From NCBI RefSeq assembly GCF_031457455.1, contig NZ_JAVDWU010000001.1, positions 806,001 to 870,000 of the forward strand: a stretch of DNA of 64,000 nt. Reading direction: 5' to 3'. Positions within the stretch are counted from its first letter, which is position 1; each line of letters opens with the position of its first letter. Source of the stretch: Hydrogenophaga palleronii_A (lineage in GTDB: Bacteria > Pseudomonadota > Gammaproteobacteria > Burkholderiales > Burkholderiaceae_C). This document shows, piece by piece, positions 24,322 through 33,222 of the stretch. The translations under genes were made by a program, and so were the position numbers. The notes under the pieces are model-generated. The model was not told where the DNA came from. It was given only the letters and a program-made list of their open reading frames with translations, and made no database searches.

Positions 24322-26235
24322 ATGCACGCTTCCGTCGGCTACGCCGAATTCCATCGCCGCTCCATCGAAGACCGCGACGCATTCTGGGGCGAGCAGGCCG
24401 CCTTGGTGGACTGGCACAAGCCTTTCGACCGCGTCTGCAACTACGACAATCCGCCGTTTGCACGATGGTTTGAAGGCGGTTTGATCAATCTATGCCACAA
24501 CGCGGTGGATCGTCATCTGAAAGACCGTGCGGATCAGAACGCGCTGATTTTTGTGTCGACCGAAACCGACACCGAGCGCACCTACAGTTTCCGGCAACTG
24601 CACGCCGAAGTGCAGCGCATGGCCGCCATCCTCCGCGCCGAAGGTGTGAAGAAGGGGGATCGCGTGCTCATCTACATGCCGATGATTCCGGAAGCCGCAT
24701 TTGCCATGCTCGCCTGCGCGCGCATCGGGGCCATTCACTCTGTGGTGTTTGGTGGCTTTGCGAGCCACTCGCTGGCGAGCCGGATCGAGGATGCAACGCC
24801 GGTGACCATCGTCAGCGCAGACGCCGGCTCCCGCAATGGCAAGGTGGTGCCTTACAAACCGCTGCTCGACGAGGCCATCGCACTTTCCGTGCACAAGCCC
24901 ACCTCTGTGCTGATGGTGGATCGTGGGCTGGCACCGTTCACATCGGTCCCTGGGCGTGATGTGGACTATGCGAGTGCGCGGCAGCTTCATCTGGACGCGA
25001 GGGTGGATTGTGAATGGGTTGACGCCACCCACCCGAGCTACACCCTCTACACCAGTGGCACCACCGGCAAACCCAAGGGTGTGCAGCGGGACACGGGAGG
25101 TTATGCCGTCGCCCTGGCCGCGTCCATGAAACACATCTACATGGGTGAATCGGGCGAAACCTATTTCTCCACCAGCGACATCGGGTGGGTGGTCGGTCAC
25201 AGCTACATCATTTATGGCCCCTTGATTGCAGGCATGGCCACTATCATGTACGAAGGTCTGCCCATCCGGCCGGATGCAGGCATCTGGTGGAGCCTTGTGG
25301 AGAAATACAAGGTCTCGGTGATGTTCAGCGCGCCCACTGCCGTGCGCGTACTGAAGAAATACGATGCCGCGCTGATCGCCAAACACGATCTTTCAAGCCT
25401 GAAGGCCTTGTTTCTGGCGGGCGAGCCGCTGGACGAACCGACCGCCAAATGGATCTCCGAAGCGCTGGGCAAACCCATCATTGACAACTACTGGCAGACC
25501 GAAACCGGCTGGCCCATTCTGTCGATCTGCAACGGTGTTGAGAAGGCGCCCACAAAGTTCGGCTCGCCGGGCAAGGCGGTGTATGGATACAACGTGAAGC
25601 TGCTCGACGATCAAACCGGTGAAGAGCTCGTGGGCGGCAACCAGAAGGGCGTGGTGGCCATTGAGGGTCCGCTGCCGCCAGGGTGCATGCAGACGGTCTG
25701 GCAGGACGATGAGCGGTTTGTCAAAACCTATTGGTCCAGCGTCCCGGGTCGCATGGTCTACAGCACCTTTGACTGGGGCATTCGTGATGATGAAGGTTAC
25801 TACTTCATCCTCGGACGAACCGACGACGTGATCAACGTGGCAGGGCATCGCCTGGGGACCAGGGAAATCGAAGAAAGCATTTCCAGTCACCCGCGGATCG
25901 CTGAAGTGGCTGTGGTGGGCGTGGCTGATCAGCTGAAGGGGCAGGTCGCAATGGCATTTGCCGTGGTTCGGGACGCGAGCCTGTTGACCGACGAGGCGGC
26001 AAAGCTGAAGCTGGAAGGCGAGGTCATGAGGCTGGTGGACGAGCAATTGGGCGCGGTGGCGCGTCCGTCCAGGGTGCAGTTTGTGAGCCTGCTGCCCAAG
26101 ACCCGCAGCGGCAAGATGCTGCGCAGAGCCATACAGGCGGTGTGCGAGGGCAGGGATCCGGGCGACCTCACCACCATGGACGACCCGTCGGCGCTGCAAC
26201 AGATCAAGGATCTGTTGGCTAAAACGGTAACGTGA
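24322..26235 (+). CDS. prpE: Propionyl-CoA synthetase
   Basis: A 637-residue AMP-forming acyl-CoA synthetase. The ATP-binding P-loop YTSGTTGKPKG, the YWQTETGWP motif, the hinge LGRTDDVINVAGHRLGT and the acetylation-site lysine in KTRSGKMLRR are all present. The N-terminal pattern with YAEFHRRSIEDRDAFW, and the overall length, fit PrpE better than acetyl-CoA synthetase. It activates propionate for the 2-methylcitrate cycle, but prpB, prpC and prpD are not adjacent. GGAG lies nine bases before the ATG at 24322. The 189 bases upstream show no other feature apart from a 5-bp hairpin (GGATG/CATCC near 24284). Confidence 0.92.
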   Translation: MHASVGYAEFHRRSIEDRDAFWGEQAALVDWHKPFDRVCNYDNPPFARWFEGGLINLCHNAVDRHLKDRADQNALIFVSTETDTERTYSFRQLHAEVQRMAAILRAEGVKKGDRVLIYMPMIPEAAFAMLACARIGAIHSVVFGGFASHSLASRIEDATPVTIVSADAGSRNGKVVPYKPLLDEAIALSVHKPTSVLMVDRGLAPFTSVPGRDVDYASARQLHLDARVDCEWVDATHPSYTLYTSGTTGKPKGVQRDTGGYAVALAASMKHIYMGESGETYFSTSDIGWVVGHSYIIYGPLIAGMATIMYEGLPIRPDAGIWWSLVEKYKVSVMFSAPTAVRVLKKYDAALIAKHDLSSLKALFLAGEPLDEPTAKWISEALGKPIIDNYWQTETGWPILSICNGVEKAPTKFGSPGKAVYGYNVKLLDDQTGEELVGGNQKGVVAIEGPLPPGCMQTVWQDDERFVKTYWSSVPGRMVYSTFDWGIRDDEGYYFILGRTDDVINVAGHRLGTREIEESISSHPRIAEVAVVGVADQLKGQVAMAFAVVRDASLLTDEAAKLKLEGEVMRLVDEQLGAVARPSRVQFVSLLPKTRSGKMLRRAIQAVCEGRDPGDLTTMDDPSALQQIKDLLAKTVT

Positions 26236-26405
26236 TCGCGACGGGCGGTCTTGCAACCGTCCGTGCTGCAGCTGGCGGGGGTTGACGGGAGCGCCGGCTG
26301 AACGCCGTGCGTCAGGGGGCCCGCCCCGACTCCTGCACACCCCTTGGACGGCAGCCTGTGTAATCAGTATGATCCATGCTTATATTCACAAAGGTGATGC
26401 CTGCC

Positions 26406-26780
26406 ATGGAACAGATGATCGAAACTGGCGCCAATGTCGAGAAAGCCCGCGTGTTCGAGCTGGCTGCGGAGTTGTTCGGTGTGCTCGCCACACCCATGCG
26501 GCTTCGCGTGCTCAGTGCGTTGTGCGACAAGGAAAAATCGGTGTCCCAGCTGCTTCAGGAAATCGACACCACGCAGCCCAATCTTTCCCAGCATTTGAAC
26601 CTGCTCTACCGGGCCGGCGTGCTTGCCAAGCGCAAGGAGGGCACGCAGGTGATCTACCGGGTTCAGAGCGAAAAGGCGGTCACGCTGTGCCGAACCGTGT
26701 GCACCCAGATCGCGATCGAGATGGACGAACCCAGCTCTGTTCCCGCTTCCCAGCGGCTTTCGCCAAGAGTGGTTTCCTGA
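26406..26780 (+). CDS. ArsR/SmtB-family winged-helix regulator
   Basis: A 124-residue repressor-type regulator. The winged helix-turn-helix covers about residues 18-90: TPMRLRVLSAL, TTQPNLSQHLNLLYRAGVL and KRKEGTQVIYRV. Three cysteines (C40, C95, C99) could form a metal site or a redox pair, but they match neither the ELCVCD metal site nor the cysteine positions of BigR-type persulfide sensors. I choose the ATG at 26406 because AGGTGA (26392-26397) lies eight bases before it; in-frame ATGs at 26376 and 26397 are alternatives. It lies between prpE and sucA, so either may be a target. Confidence 0.85.
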   Translation: MEQMIETGANVEKARVFELAAELFGVLATPMRLRVLSALCDKEKSVSQLLQEIDTTQPNLSQHLNLLYRAGVLAKRKEGTQVIYRVQSEKAVTLCRTVCTQIAIEMDEPSSVPASQRLSPRVVS

Positions 26781-26994
26781 GCCAACCAATGGGCCGCGCG
26801 GCCGGGTTTGTGTTGCAGGTCGCACGACAAAAAGGTTGATTTCCTTCCGCATGCCGGCCCCAAAGACCAGTTTTTCTCCCTGATCTCTTGTTGCGGTGGC
26901 ACAATCGCCGATTGCAGTCAGGTCCTTCCACAGTCACTGTCGCATCCGCCAAACGGTTCAGCCGTGTCGCGGAAGGTTTTTCTAACCAGCTAAT

Positions 26995-27011
26995 GTTTCC
27001 CCAAGGGAAAC
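26995..27011. promoter_or_regulatory. Perfect palindrome next to the sucA ribosome-binding site
   Basis: GTTTCCC-CAA-GGGAAAC has 7-bp perfect arms and ends one base before GGAGG (27012-27016), the ribosome-binding site of sucA. It could be an operator or, in the mRNA, a stem-loop that influences translation of sucA. The regulator is unknown. Confidence 0.4.
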
Positions 27012-27027
27012 GGAGGTCAGCGGATTC

Positions 27028-29919
27028 ATGAGCGATACCCAATCGAATGGGGGCAACGTCTATGTTGCCTACAACAACAACTCCTACCTGTTTGGCGGCA
27101 ATGCCCCTTACGTAGAGGAGATGTACGAAAACTACCTGGAAAATCCCGGTAGCGTGACCGAAAACTGGCGCAGCTACTTCGACGCGCTCCAGAATGTCCC
27201 CGCAGTCGACGGCACCAATGCCCGCGACGTGCCGCACCTTCCTGTCGTCAATGCCTTCGCAGAGCGTGCCAAGCAGGGTGGCACCAAGGTGGTCATTGCC
27301 GCTGGTGCCGACTCCGACCTGGGTCGCAAGCGCGTCGCCGTACAGCAACTGATCGCCGCCTATCGCAACGTGGGTGCCCGCTGGGCCGATCTCGACCCCC
27401 TCAAGCGCACTGAGCGCGACCACATTCCCGAGCTGGACCCGTCGTTTTACGGGTTTGCCGACGCCGACTTCGAGACGGTGTTCAACACCAGCAACACATT
27501 TTTCGGCAAGGAAGTCATGTCCTTGCGCGATCTGCTCAACGCCCTTCGCGAGACCTATTGCGGCTCCATCGGCGCAGAGTACATGTACATCACCGACCAG
27601 AACCAGAAGCGCTGGTGGCAGGAAAAACTGGAGTCCATCCGTTCCAAGCCTTCATTTGATGCGGAGCACAAGAAGCACATCCTGGATCGATTGACCGCTG
27701 CTGAAGGTCTCGAGCGCTTCCTGCACACCAAGTATGTGGGGCAGAAGCGCTTTTCTCTGGAAGGCGGAGAGAGTTTCATCGCCTCCATGGACGAGCTGAT
27801 CCGCTCGGGTGGCGTCGCAGGCTTGCAGGAAATCGTGATCGGCATGGCCCACCGCGGCCGACTGAACGTGCTGGTGAACACCCTGGGCAAGATGCCCAAG
27901 GATCTGTTTGCAGAATTCGACCACACCGCACCTGAAGACCTGCCCGCTGGTGACGTCAAGTACCACCAGGGTTTCAGCTCCGATGTGTCGACCCCTGGCG
28001 GCCCGGTGCACCTCACACTGGCATTCAACCCCTCCCACCTCGAAATCGTCAACCCGGTCGTCGAAGGCTCGGTGCGCGCCCGCATGGACCGCCGCGGTGA
28101 TCCCTTGGGCAAACAGGTCCTCCCCGTGCTGGTGCACGGCGATGCCGCATTTGCTGGCCAGGGCGTGGTCATGGAAACCCTGGCACTGGCCGAAACCCGT
28201 GGCTATTCCACCGGCGGCACCGTGCACTTGGTGATCAATAACCAGATCGGCTTCACCACCTCCGACCCCCGCGACAGCCGCTCCACGTTGTACTGCTCGG
28301 ACATCGTCAAGATGATCGAGGCGCCGGTGCTGCACGTCAACGGCGACGACCCGGAAGCCGTGGTGCTGGCCACCCGCCTCGCGCTGGAGTTCCGCCTCAC
28401 CTTCCAGAAGGATGTGGTGGTCGACATTGTCTGTTTCCGCAAGCTAGGGCACAACGAACAAGACACCCCCAGCCTGACCCAGCCACTGATGTACAAGAAG
28501 ATTGCGGCCCACCCCGGCACCCGCAAGCTCTACGCAGACAAGCTCGCTGCGCAGGGCATGGGCGAGACGCTGGGTGATGACATGGTCAAGGCCTACCGCG
28601 CCGCGCTCGACGCAGGCCGGCACACCGTGGACCCCGTGCTTACCAACTTCAAAAGCAAGTACGCGGTGGACTGGTCCCCGTTTCTGGGCAAGAAATGGAC
28701 CGACGCCGCCGACACAGCCATTCCCCTGGCCGAGTGGAAGCGCCTGGCCGATCGCCTCACCGCGGTGCCCGACAGCATCAACCCGCATCAACTGGTGAAG
28801 AAGGTGTATGCCGACCGCGCAGCCATGGGTCGTGGCGACATTCCGGTGGACTGGGGCATGGGCGAGCACATGGCCTTTGCCTCGCTGGTGGCCAGCGGCT
28901 TCCCGGTGCGCTTGTCGGGTGAAGACTGCGGCCGCGGCACTTTCACTCACCGCCACGCGGTCATCCACGACCAAAACCGCGAGAAGTACAACGAAGGCAC
29001 CTACATCCCCCTGCAGAACGTGGCCGACAACCAGGCGCCGTTCGTGGTGATCGACTCGATCCTGTCGGAAGAGGCGGTGCTGGGTTTTGAGTACGGCTAT
29101 GCGTCGAACGACCCGAACACGCTGGTGATCTGGGAAGCTCAGTTCGGCGACTTCGCCAATGGCGCGCAGGTCGTGATCGACCAGTTCATCGCTTCCGGCG
29201 AAGTGAAATGGGGCCGTGTCAACGGCATCACGCTCATGCTGCCGCATGGCTACGAAGGCCAGGGTCCGGAACACAGTTCGGCACGCGTGGAGCGCTTCAT
29301 GCAGTTGGCTGCTGACACCAACATGCAGGTCGTGCAGCCCACCACGGCCAGCCAGATCTTTCATGTGCTGCGCCGCCAAATGGTTCGCAACCTGCGCAAA
29401 CCGCTGATCATCTTCACGCCGAAATCCTTGCTGCGCAACAAGGACGCCACTTCGCCACTGTCCGAGTTCACCAAGGGCAGCTTCCAGACTGTGATTCCTG
29501 AGCAGGATGCAGCGGTGATCAAGAAGGCCGACAAGGTCAAGCGCATCATCTGCTGCTCGGGCAAGGTGTATTACGACCTGATGAAGAAGCGCGAGGAAAA
29601 GGGTGCGGATGACGTGGTGATCCTGCGTGTCGAGCAGTTGTACCCGTTCCCTCACAAGGTGTTTGGCGCGGAAATCCGCAAATACCCCAACGCCACCGAC
29701 ATCGTCTGGTGCCAGGACGAACCCCAGAACCAGGGTGCCTGGTTCTTCGTGCAGCACTACATCCACGAGAACATGCTCGAAGGCCAGAAGCTCGGTTATG
29801 CCGGTCGGGTGGCATCGGCCTCGCCGGCGGTGGGGTATGCCCATCTCCACCAGGAGCAGCAGAAGACGCTGATTGAAGCGGCATTCAGCAAGCTCAAGGG
29901 CTTCATCCTCACGAAATGA
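27028..29919 (+). CDS. sucA: 2-oxoglutarate dehydrogenase E1 component
   Basis: A 963-residue thiamine-diphosphate enzyme that decarboxylates 2-oxoglutarate in the TCA cycle and passes the succinyl group to lipoyl-OdhB. The N-terminal region NNNSYLFGGNAPYVEEMYENYL binds E2. HRGRLNVL, GDAAFAGQGV and the ThDP-binding segment around NNQIGFTTS are present, as are the C-terminal LLPHGYEGQGPEHSSARVER and ITP-type regions. The ATG at 27028 follows GGAGG by eleven bases. odhB and lpdA complete the complex downstream. A palindrome lies against the ribosome-binding site. Confidence 0.97.
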   Translation: MSDTQSNGGNVYVAYNNNSYLFGGNAPYVEEMYENYLENPGSVTENWRSYFDALQNVPAVDGTNARDVPHLPVVNAFAERAKQGGTKVVIAAGADSDLGRKRVAVQQLIAAYRNVGARWADLDPLKRTERDHIPELDPSFYGFADADFETVFNTSNTFFGKEVMSLRDLLNALRETYCGSIGAEYMYITDQNQKRWWQEKLESIRSKPSFDAEHKKHILDRLTAAEGLERFLHTKYVGQKRFSLEGGESFIASMDELIRSGGVAGLQEIVIGMAHRGRLNVLVNTLGKMPKDLFAEFDHTAPEDLPAGDVKYHQGFSSDVSTPGGPVHLTLAFNPSHLEIVNPVVEGSVRARMDRRGDPLGKQVLPVLVHGDAAFAGQGVVMETLALAETRGYSTGGTVHLVINNQIGFTTSDPRDSRSTLYCSDIVKMIEAPVLHVNGDDPEAVVLATRLALEFRLTFQKDVVVDIVCFRKLGHNEQDTPSLTQPLMYKKIAAHPGTRKLYADKLAAQGMGETLGDDMVKAYRAALDAGRHTVDPVLTNFKSKYAVDWSPFLGKKWTDAADTAIPLAEWKRLADRLTAVPDSINPHQLVKKVYADRAAMGRGDIPVDWGMGEHMAFASLVASGFPVRLSGEDCGRGTFTHRHAVIHDQNREKYNEGTYIPLQNVADNQAPFVVIDSILSEEAVLGFEYGYASNDPNTLVIWEAQFGDFANGAQVVIDQFIASGEVKWGRVNGITLMLPHGYEGQGPEHSSARVERFMQLAADTNMQVVQPTTASQIFHVLRRQMVRNLRKPLIIFTPKSLLRNKDATSPLSEFTKGSFQTVIPEQDAAVIKKADKVKRIICCSGKVYYDLMKKREEKGADDVVILRVEQLYPFPHKVFGAEIRKYPNATDIVWCQDEPQNQGAWFFVQHYIHENMLEGQKLGYAGRVASASPAVGYAHLHQEQQKTLIEAAFSKLKGFILTK

Positions 29920-30014
29920 TCTGTGGCAGGGAGGGGGATGTAGGGTGTGCCGGTCCAGGACCAGGTGCCTGAAGCTTCCTCCCCTGACGCGCAAACGCAA
30001 TACCAGGAAAGAAA

Positions 30015-31280
30015 ATGGCAATCGTAGAAGTCAAGGTTCCCCAGTTGTCCGAATCGGTGGCAGAAGCCACTCTGCTGGAATGGAAGAAAAAGGTCGGTGA
30101 ATCGGTCGCGATGGACGAGATCCTCATCGAGATCGAAACCGATAAGGTCGTGCTGGAAGTTCCAGCGCCCGCTGCCGGCGTGCTGGTGGAGCTGGTGCAG
30201 GCAGATGGCGCCACCGTGGCCGCCGAGCAACTGATCGCCCGCATCGATACCGAGGCCGTGGCTGGCGCCGGTGCGTCGGCGCCGCCCGCTGCTCCTGCTG
30301 CAGCACCTGCCGCAGCTCCGGCGGCAGCGGCCGGATCATCGTCCAAGGCCGGTGTGGCCATGCCTGCCGCAGCCAAGCTGATGGCCGACAACAACCTGGC
30401 GGCCGGTTCGGTCAGCGGCACCGGAAAAGACGGTCGCGTCACCAAAGGCGACGTGCTCTCGGCAGTGGCCGGCGGTGCTGCAGCGCCCAAGCCTGCGGTG
30501 GCCGCTCCCGTGGCCATCCCGACCGGCGCGCCATCGAAAGTGCTGCCTCAGGTGGCTGTGGTGGCGCCGGACCTGGGCGACCGCCCTGAAGAGCGAGTGC
30601 CGATGACGCGCCTGCGTGCACGGGTCGCCGAACGTCTGCTGCAGTCACAGTCGACCAACGCCATCCTGACCACGTTCAACGAGGTCAACATGGCGCCGGT
30701 CATGGAGATGCGCAAGCGCATGCAGGAGCGTTTCGAAAAAGAGCATGGCGTCAAGCTGGGCTTCATGAGCTTCTTCGTGAAGGCGGCCGTGCACGCCCTC
30801 AAGAAGTTCCCGATCCTCAACGCCTCGGTCGATGGCAACGACATCGTCTACCACGGCTACTTCGACATTGGTATCGCCGTTGGCTCGCCGCGTGGTCTGG
30901 TGGTGCCGATCCTGCGCAATGCCGACCAGATGAGCTTCGCCGACATCGAGAAGAAGATCGCCGAATTCGGCCAGAAGGCCAAGGACGGCAAGCTGGGTAT
31001 TGATGACATGACCGGCGGCACGTTCTCCATTTCCAACGGAGGTACCTTCGGCTCGATGATGTCCACACCCATCATCAACCCGCCCCAGTCGGCCATCCTG
31101 GGTGTGCACGCGACCAAGGAACGCGCCATGGTGGAAAACGGCCAAGTCGTGGTGCGCCCGATGAACTACTTCGCCATGTCTTACGACCACCGCATCATCG
31201 ACGGCCGCGAAGCCGTGCTGGGCCTGGTGGCCATGAAGGAAGCGCTGGAAGATCCGGCGCGCCTGCTGTTCGACATCTGA
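30015..31280 (+). CDS. odhB: Dihydrolipoyllysine-residue succinyltransferase (E2 of 2-oxoglutarate dehydrogenase)
   Basis: A 421-residue E2 core protein, equivalent to E. coli SucB. The single lipoyl domain (1-80) carries its lipoylated lysine at K44 in ETDKVVLE. An Ala/Pro-rich swinging linker (about 83-112) leads to an E1/E3-binding domain (about 116-152) and the catalytic acyltransferase domain with SYDHRIIDGRE near the C-terminus. AGGAAAG precedes the ATG at 30015. It lies 95 bases after sucA with no terminator between, so the two are co-transcribed. Confidence 0.97.
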   Translation: MAIVEVKVPQLSESVAEATLLEWKKKVGESVAMDEILIEIETDKVVLEVPAPAAGVLVELVQADGATVAAEQLIARIDTEAVAGAGASAPPAAPAAAPAAAPAAAAGSSSKAGVAMPAAAKLMADNNLAAGSVSGTGKDGRVTKGDVLSAVAGGAAAPKPAVAAPVAIPTGAPSKVLPQVAVVAPDLGDRPEERVPMTRLRARVAERLLQSQSTNAILTTFNEVNMAPVMEMRKRMQERFEKEHGVKLGFMSFFVKAAVHALKKFPILNASVDGNDIVYHGYFDIGIAVGSPRGLVVPILRNADQMSFADIEKKIAEFGQKAKDGKLGIDDMTGGTFSISNGGTFGSMMSTPIINPPQSAILGVHATKERAMVENGQVVVRPMNYFAMSYDHRIIDGREAVLGLVAMKEALEDPARLLFDI

Positions 31281-31302
31281 CGGCACTGAGGGCGCTTTGA
31301 CC

Positions 31303-31623
31303 ATGTCTCTGGCGGACGAACTCCTGAAACTCGAACAGCTCCGCGAACTCGGAAGCCTGTCCCTGGAAGAGTTCGAGCTGGCCAAATCTCGTCTGCTGGG
31401 GACAGGGTCGGCGCCACAGCAAGCTTCGCAACTGGCGCAGTCGCTGAACAACCTGCGCCGCTCCCGTACCGACAAGTGGATTGCTGGCGTGTGCGGCGGC
31501 CTGGCTGTTGCCACCGGCGCCGACGCCTGGATCTGGCGGCTGCTGCTGTCGGTGCTGTTTTTTGCAGGAGGGACGGGGCTGGTCCTCTACATCCTGCTGT
31601 GGATCTTCGTGCCCGCTGAATGA
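31303..31623 (+). CDS. PspC-domain membrane protein inside the 2-oxoglutarate dehydrogenase operon
   Basis: A 106-residue protein. Residues 1-35 form a short coiled or SHOCT-like helix (LADELLKLEQLRELGSLS, followed by EEFELAKSRLL). The C-terminal half is a PspC domain: TDKWIAGVCGGLA, then two hydrophobic segments ending in YILLWIFVPAE. PspC proteins take part in phage-shock or envelope-stress signalling in other bacteria. Here the gene is 22 bases after odhB and 30 bases before lpdA, so it is probably co-expressed with a TCA-cycle complex; the link is unexplained. I choose the ATG at 31303 over a TTG at 31297. Confidence 0.85.
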   Translation: MSLADELLKLEQLRELGSLSLEEFELAKSRLLGTGSAPQQASQLAQSLNNLRRSRTDKWIAGVCGGLAVATGADAWIWRLLLSVLFFAGGTGLVLYILLWIFVPAE

Positions 31624-31653
31624 TTGCGGCGCGCACCAACCGAGAGTTTGAAC

Positions 31654-33081
31654 ATGTCCCAGTCTTTTGATGTGATCGTCATTGGTGGCGGTCCCGGTGG
31701 CTACATCGCAGCCATCCGCGCCGCCCAGCTTGGCTTCAAGGTGGCCTGTATTGACGAATGGAAAAACGCCTCAGGCGGTCCAGCCCCCGGCGGCACCTGC
31801 ACCAACGTGGGCTGCATCCCGTCCAAGGCACTGCTGCAGTCGTCGGAGCATTTCGACCACGCCAATCACCACTTTGCCGATCATGGCATCAGCGCAACCA
31901 ACGTGAAGATCGACATCGCCAAGATGATCGGTCGCAAGGACACGGTGATCAAACAGAACAACGACGGCATCCTGTACCTGTTCAAGAAGAACAAGGTGTC
32001 CTTCTTCCACGGCCGGGGGTCGTTCGTCAAAGCGGTGGAAGCGGGCTACGAGATCCAGGTTGCCGGCGGCAAGGAAGAACTCTTGACAGGCAAGCAGGTC
32101 ATCGTGGCCACAGGTTCGAACGCACGAGCGTTGCCCGGTGTGCCCTTTGACGAAGAAATGGTGCTGTCCAACGACGGCGCCCTGCGCATGGGGGCGGTGC
32201 CCAAGAAGCTGGTGCTGATCGGCTCCGGCGTGATCGGCCTGGAGATGGGTTCCGTCTGGCGCCGCCTGGGTTCGGACGTGACCATCCTGGAAGGTCTGCC
32301 CACTTTCCTGGGCGCGGTCGATGAGCAGATCGCCAAAGAAGCCAAGAAGGCGTTCGACAAGCAAGGTCTGAAGATCGAACTGGGCGTCAAGGTCGGTGAC
32401 ATCAAGACCACCAAGAAGGGCGTGAGCGTCGCTTACACGAACGCCAAAGGTGAGGCGCAAGGCATTGATGCGGACAAACTGATCGTATCGATCGGCCGGG
32501 TGCCCAACACCATCGGCCTCAATGCCGAGGCTGTGGGCCTGCAGCTCGACGAGCGCGGGGCCATCGTGGTCGACGACGACTGCCGCACCAATCTCAAGGG
32601 CGTGTGGGCCGTGGGCGACGTGGTGCGTGGCCCCATGCTGGCGCACAAGGCAGAAGAAGAGGGTGTGGCCGTGGCCGAGCGCATCGCCGGTCAGCATGGC
32701 CATGTGAATTTCAACACCGTTCCCTGGGTGATCTACACCAGCCCGGAAATCGCCTGGGTGGGCCGCACCGAGCAACAGCTCAAGGCCGATGGCGTGAAGT
32801 ACAAGGCCGGCACCTTCCCGTTCCTGGCCAACGGACGCGCGCGGGCGCTGGGCGACACCACTGGCATGGTCAAGTTCCTGGCTGACGCCACCACTGACGA
32901 AATCCTGGGTGTGCACATCGTGGGGCCCATGGCTTCAGAGTTGATTGCCGAGGCGGTCGTGGCCATGGAGTTCAAAGCCAGCGCCGAGGACATTGCCCGA
33001 ATCTGCCACGCACATCCTTCTCTGTCTGAAGCCACGAAGGAAGCCGCACTGGCGGTTGACAAGCGCACCTTGAATTTTTAA
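31654..33081 (+). CDS. lpdA: Dihydrolipoyl dehydrogenase (E3)
   Basis: A 475-residue flavoprotein that reoxidises the dihydrolipoyl groups of OdhB with NAD+. The FAD-binding motif IGGGPGGYIAA is at about residues 10-20. The redox-active disulfide is C49/C54 in GGTCTNVGCIPSK. The NAD domain begins with GSGVIGLEMGS, and the C-terminal dimer interface carries the catalytic HAHPSLSEA. There is no N-terminal lipoyl domain. The ATG at 31654 follows the PspC-like gene by 30 bases; it is the last gene of the operon. Confidence 0.97.
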   Translation: MSQSFDVIVIGGGPGGYIAAIRAAQLGFKVACIDEWKNASGGPAPGGTCTNVGCIPSKALLQSSEHFDHANHHFADHGISATNVKIDIAKMIGRKDTVIKQNNDGILYLFKKNKVSFFHGRGSFVKAVEAGYEIQVAGGKEELLTGKQVIVATGSNARALPGVPFDEEMVLSNDGALRMGAVPKKLVLIGSGVIGLEMGSVWRRLGSDVTILEGLPTFLGAVDEQIAKEAKKAFDKQGLKIELGVKVGDIKTTKKGVSVAYTNAKGEAQGIDADKLIVSIGRVPNTIGLNAEAVGLQLDERGAIVVDDDCRTNLKGVWAVGDVVRGPMLAHKAEEEGVAVAERIAGQHGHVNFNTVPWVIYTSPEIAWVGRTEQQLKADGVKYKAGTFPFLANGRARALGDTTGMVKFLADATTDEILGVHIVGPMASELIAEAVVAMEFKASAEDIARICHAHPSLSEATKEAALAVDKRTLNF

Positions 33082-33140
33082 TCCACCCCGTCGCTTGTTC
33101 GCCTCTTGTCGCCGCATCCTCCCTAAAAGAGGCCAATCCA

Positions 33141-33164
33141 GCAGTCCGGCAAAACCGGTGCTGC
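33141..33164 (+). terminator. Possible hairpin terminator after lpdA (weak)
   Basis: GCAG-T-CCGG (33141-33149) can pair with CCGG-TG-CTGC (33155-33164) around a CAAAA loop. There is an internal loop and no U-tract after it, so it may be only a weak or Rho-assisted stop for the sucA operon. Confidence 0.25.
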
Positions 33165-33222
33165 GGGTTGACCGCGTGTGGCCACTTCAGGCTTCTGGCC
33201 CGTGCGCTTTTGAAGGTTGTTC

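Noticed and set aside
26239..26263. Inverted repeat ACGGGCGGT/ACCGTCCGT after prpE as an intrinsic terminator
   Set aside because: The stem needs a G-U pair and is followed by GCTGCAG without any U-run; it could only be a Rho-type or incidental hairpin.
28444..30021. A 525-codon minus-strand frame opposite sucA, with similar long frames opposite aceA (6174-7469), ispG (45110-46519), hisS (46622-47980) and hflK (52438-54081)
   Set aside because: All lie antisense to well-supported genes, have the same biased composition and lack ribosome-binding sites or domains.
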